A stretch of 64,000 nt of DNA, taken from contig NZ_AP025018.1 in NCBI RefSeq assembly GCF_019977735.1, forward strand, positions 806,001-870,000, written 5' to 3'. The DNA is from Calothrix sp. PCC 7716. GTDB lineage: Bacteria > Cyanobacteriota > Cyanobacteriia > Cyanobacteriales > Nostocaceae. Shown here piece by piece: positions 63,866 through 64,000 of the stretch (positions within the stretch are counted from its first letter, which is position 1; each line of letters starts with the position of its first letter). The position numbers and the translations under genes were made by a program. The notes beneath the pieces were generated by a model that was not told the origin of the DNA, searched no databases, and saw nothing but the letters and a program-made list of their open reading frames with translations.

Positions 63866-64000
63866 TTATCAAAATCTAACATTTTTTACTCATCCTTGCG
63901 CGACTGATATATTGCCCGTGAGTACTTACCATATAGGGGACAACATAAGTCAGACCAGCAGAAATCCAGCGTCCTGAGTTCATTTGACCGTTTAGTAATG

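Larger units (their letters stand above)
1..64000. repeat. Dispersed palindromic hexamer GGCGCC, about 115 copies
   Basis: A hand scan finds about 115 GGCGCC sites spread over genes and spacers on the whole window, about 28-fold above the 4 expected at roughly 40% GC. GCGCGC/CGCGCG are also frequent (roughly forty). The canonical HIP1 octamer GCGATCGC was not seen. Confidence 0.9.

Overview
The window reads as chromosomal DNA of a filamentous, nitrogen-regulated cyanobacterium, most likely of the order Nostocales. The support is an NtcB/CnaT pair behind a textbook NtcA-type promoter, SLH/DUF1565 surface protein, Ser/Thr kinases fused to WD40 or RDD domains, cyanobacterial families (DUF1400, DUF2993, GerMN, DUF6887/6888-like) and heptanucleotide tandem repeats typical of Nostocales intergenic DNA. 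No genus can be named from the sequence alone. A striking genome signature is the hexamer GGCGCC: I count about 115 copies by hand where about 4 are expected at 40% GC, while the usual cyanobacterial HIP1 octamer GCGATCGC was not seen at all. A solitary C5-cytosine DNA methyltransferase at 25.9-27.0 kb is an obvious but unproven candidate partner.

Layout. 0-5.5 kb: kinase-WD40 (cut by the left edge), SDH-type Clp-fold protease, peptidoglycan-binding secreted protein, membrane protein. 5.6-11.8 kb: the translation/transcription cluster rimP-nusA-ylxR-infB with a hairpin attenuator candidate before rimP. 12-16 kb: small protein, DUF1400, DUF1565-SLH, and a DarG-like macrodomain fused to LRV repeats. 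16.5-21.2 kb: RND efflux adaptor and pump. 21-27 kb: GT2, GTPase-DUF697, an Rpn-like nuclease gene with a tandem 3' duplication, and the C5 methyltransferase. 27-33 kb: deoC-recO-MFS, GT4, pgsA, and antitoxin-like fragments. 33-37 kb: truncated AAA ATPase running into a 31-32 bp minisatellite, aspartase, DUF362. 37.7-42.9 kb: ppa, panD (flanked by inverted heptamer arrays), a metallo-beta-lactamase-fold protein lacking its metal motif, cnaT and ntcB. 43-50 kb: CBS-histidine kinase, kinase-RDD, RDD-PDZ, and an RCK-flanked channel with an aberrant filter. 50-55 kb: accessory zone of small, nuclease-like and decayed genes (LtrA, a DNA methyltransferase plus endonuclease stub, PIN stub). 55-61.3 kb: a CNB/degenerate-AAA/polyferredoxin fusion, efp-accB, ArsR regulator, GerMN, DUF2993. 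61.5-64 kb: truncated GNAT, internally deleted ABC transporter, and a two-gene unknown pair.

How genes work together: rimP-nusA-ylxR-infB is a conserved gene-expression operon; efp-accB is a conserved cyanobacterial pair; the RND adaptor and pump form an efflux system needing an outer-membrane factor from elsewhere; ntcB-cnaT are regulators of nitrate assimilation, here without the nir operon beside them. Two zones (32-34 kb and 52-63 kb) contain many genes cut off mid-domain, often exactly where dispersed palindromic repeats begin, suggesting repeat-associated deletion.

At least seven dispersed repeat families occupy the intergenic DNA. One 75 bp family (two copies, 25.7 and 45.6 kb) shows paired compensatory substitutions in its stems, evidence that its folded form matters. 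No rRNA, tRNA, CRISPR array, or intact insertion sequence was found.
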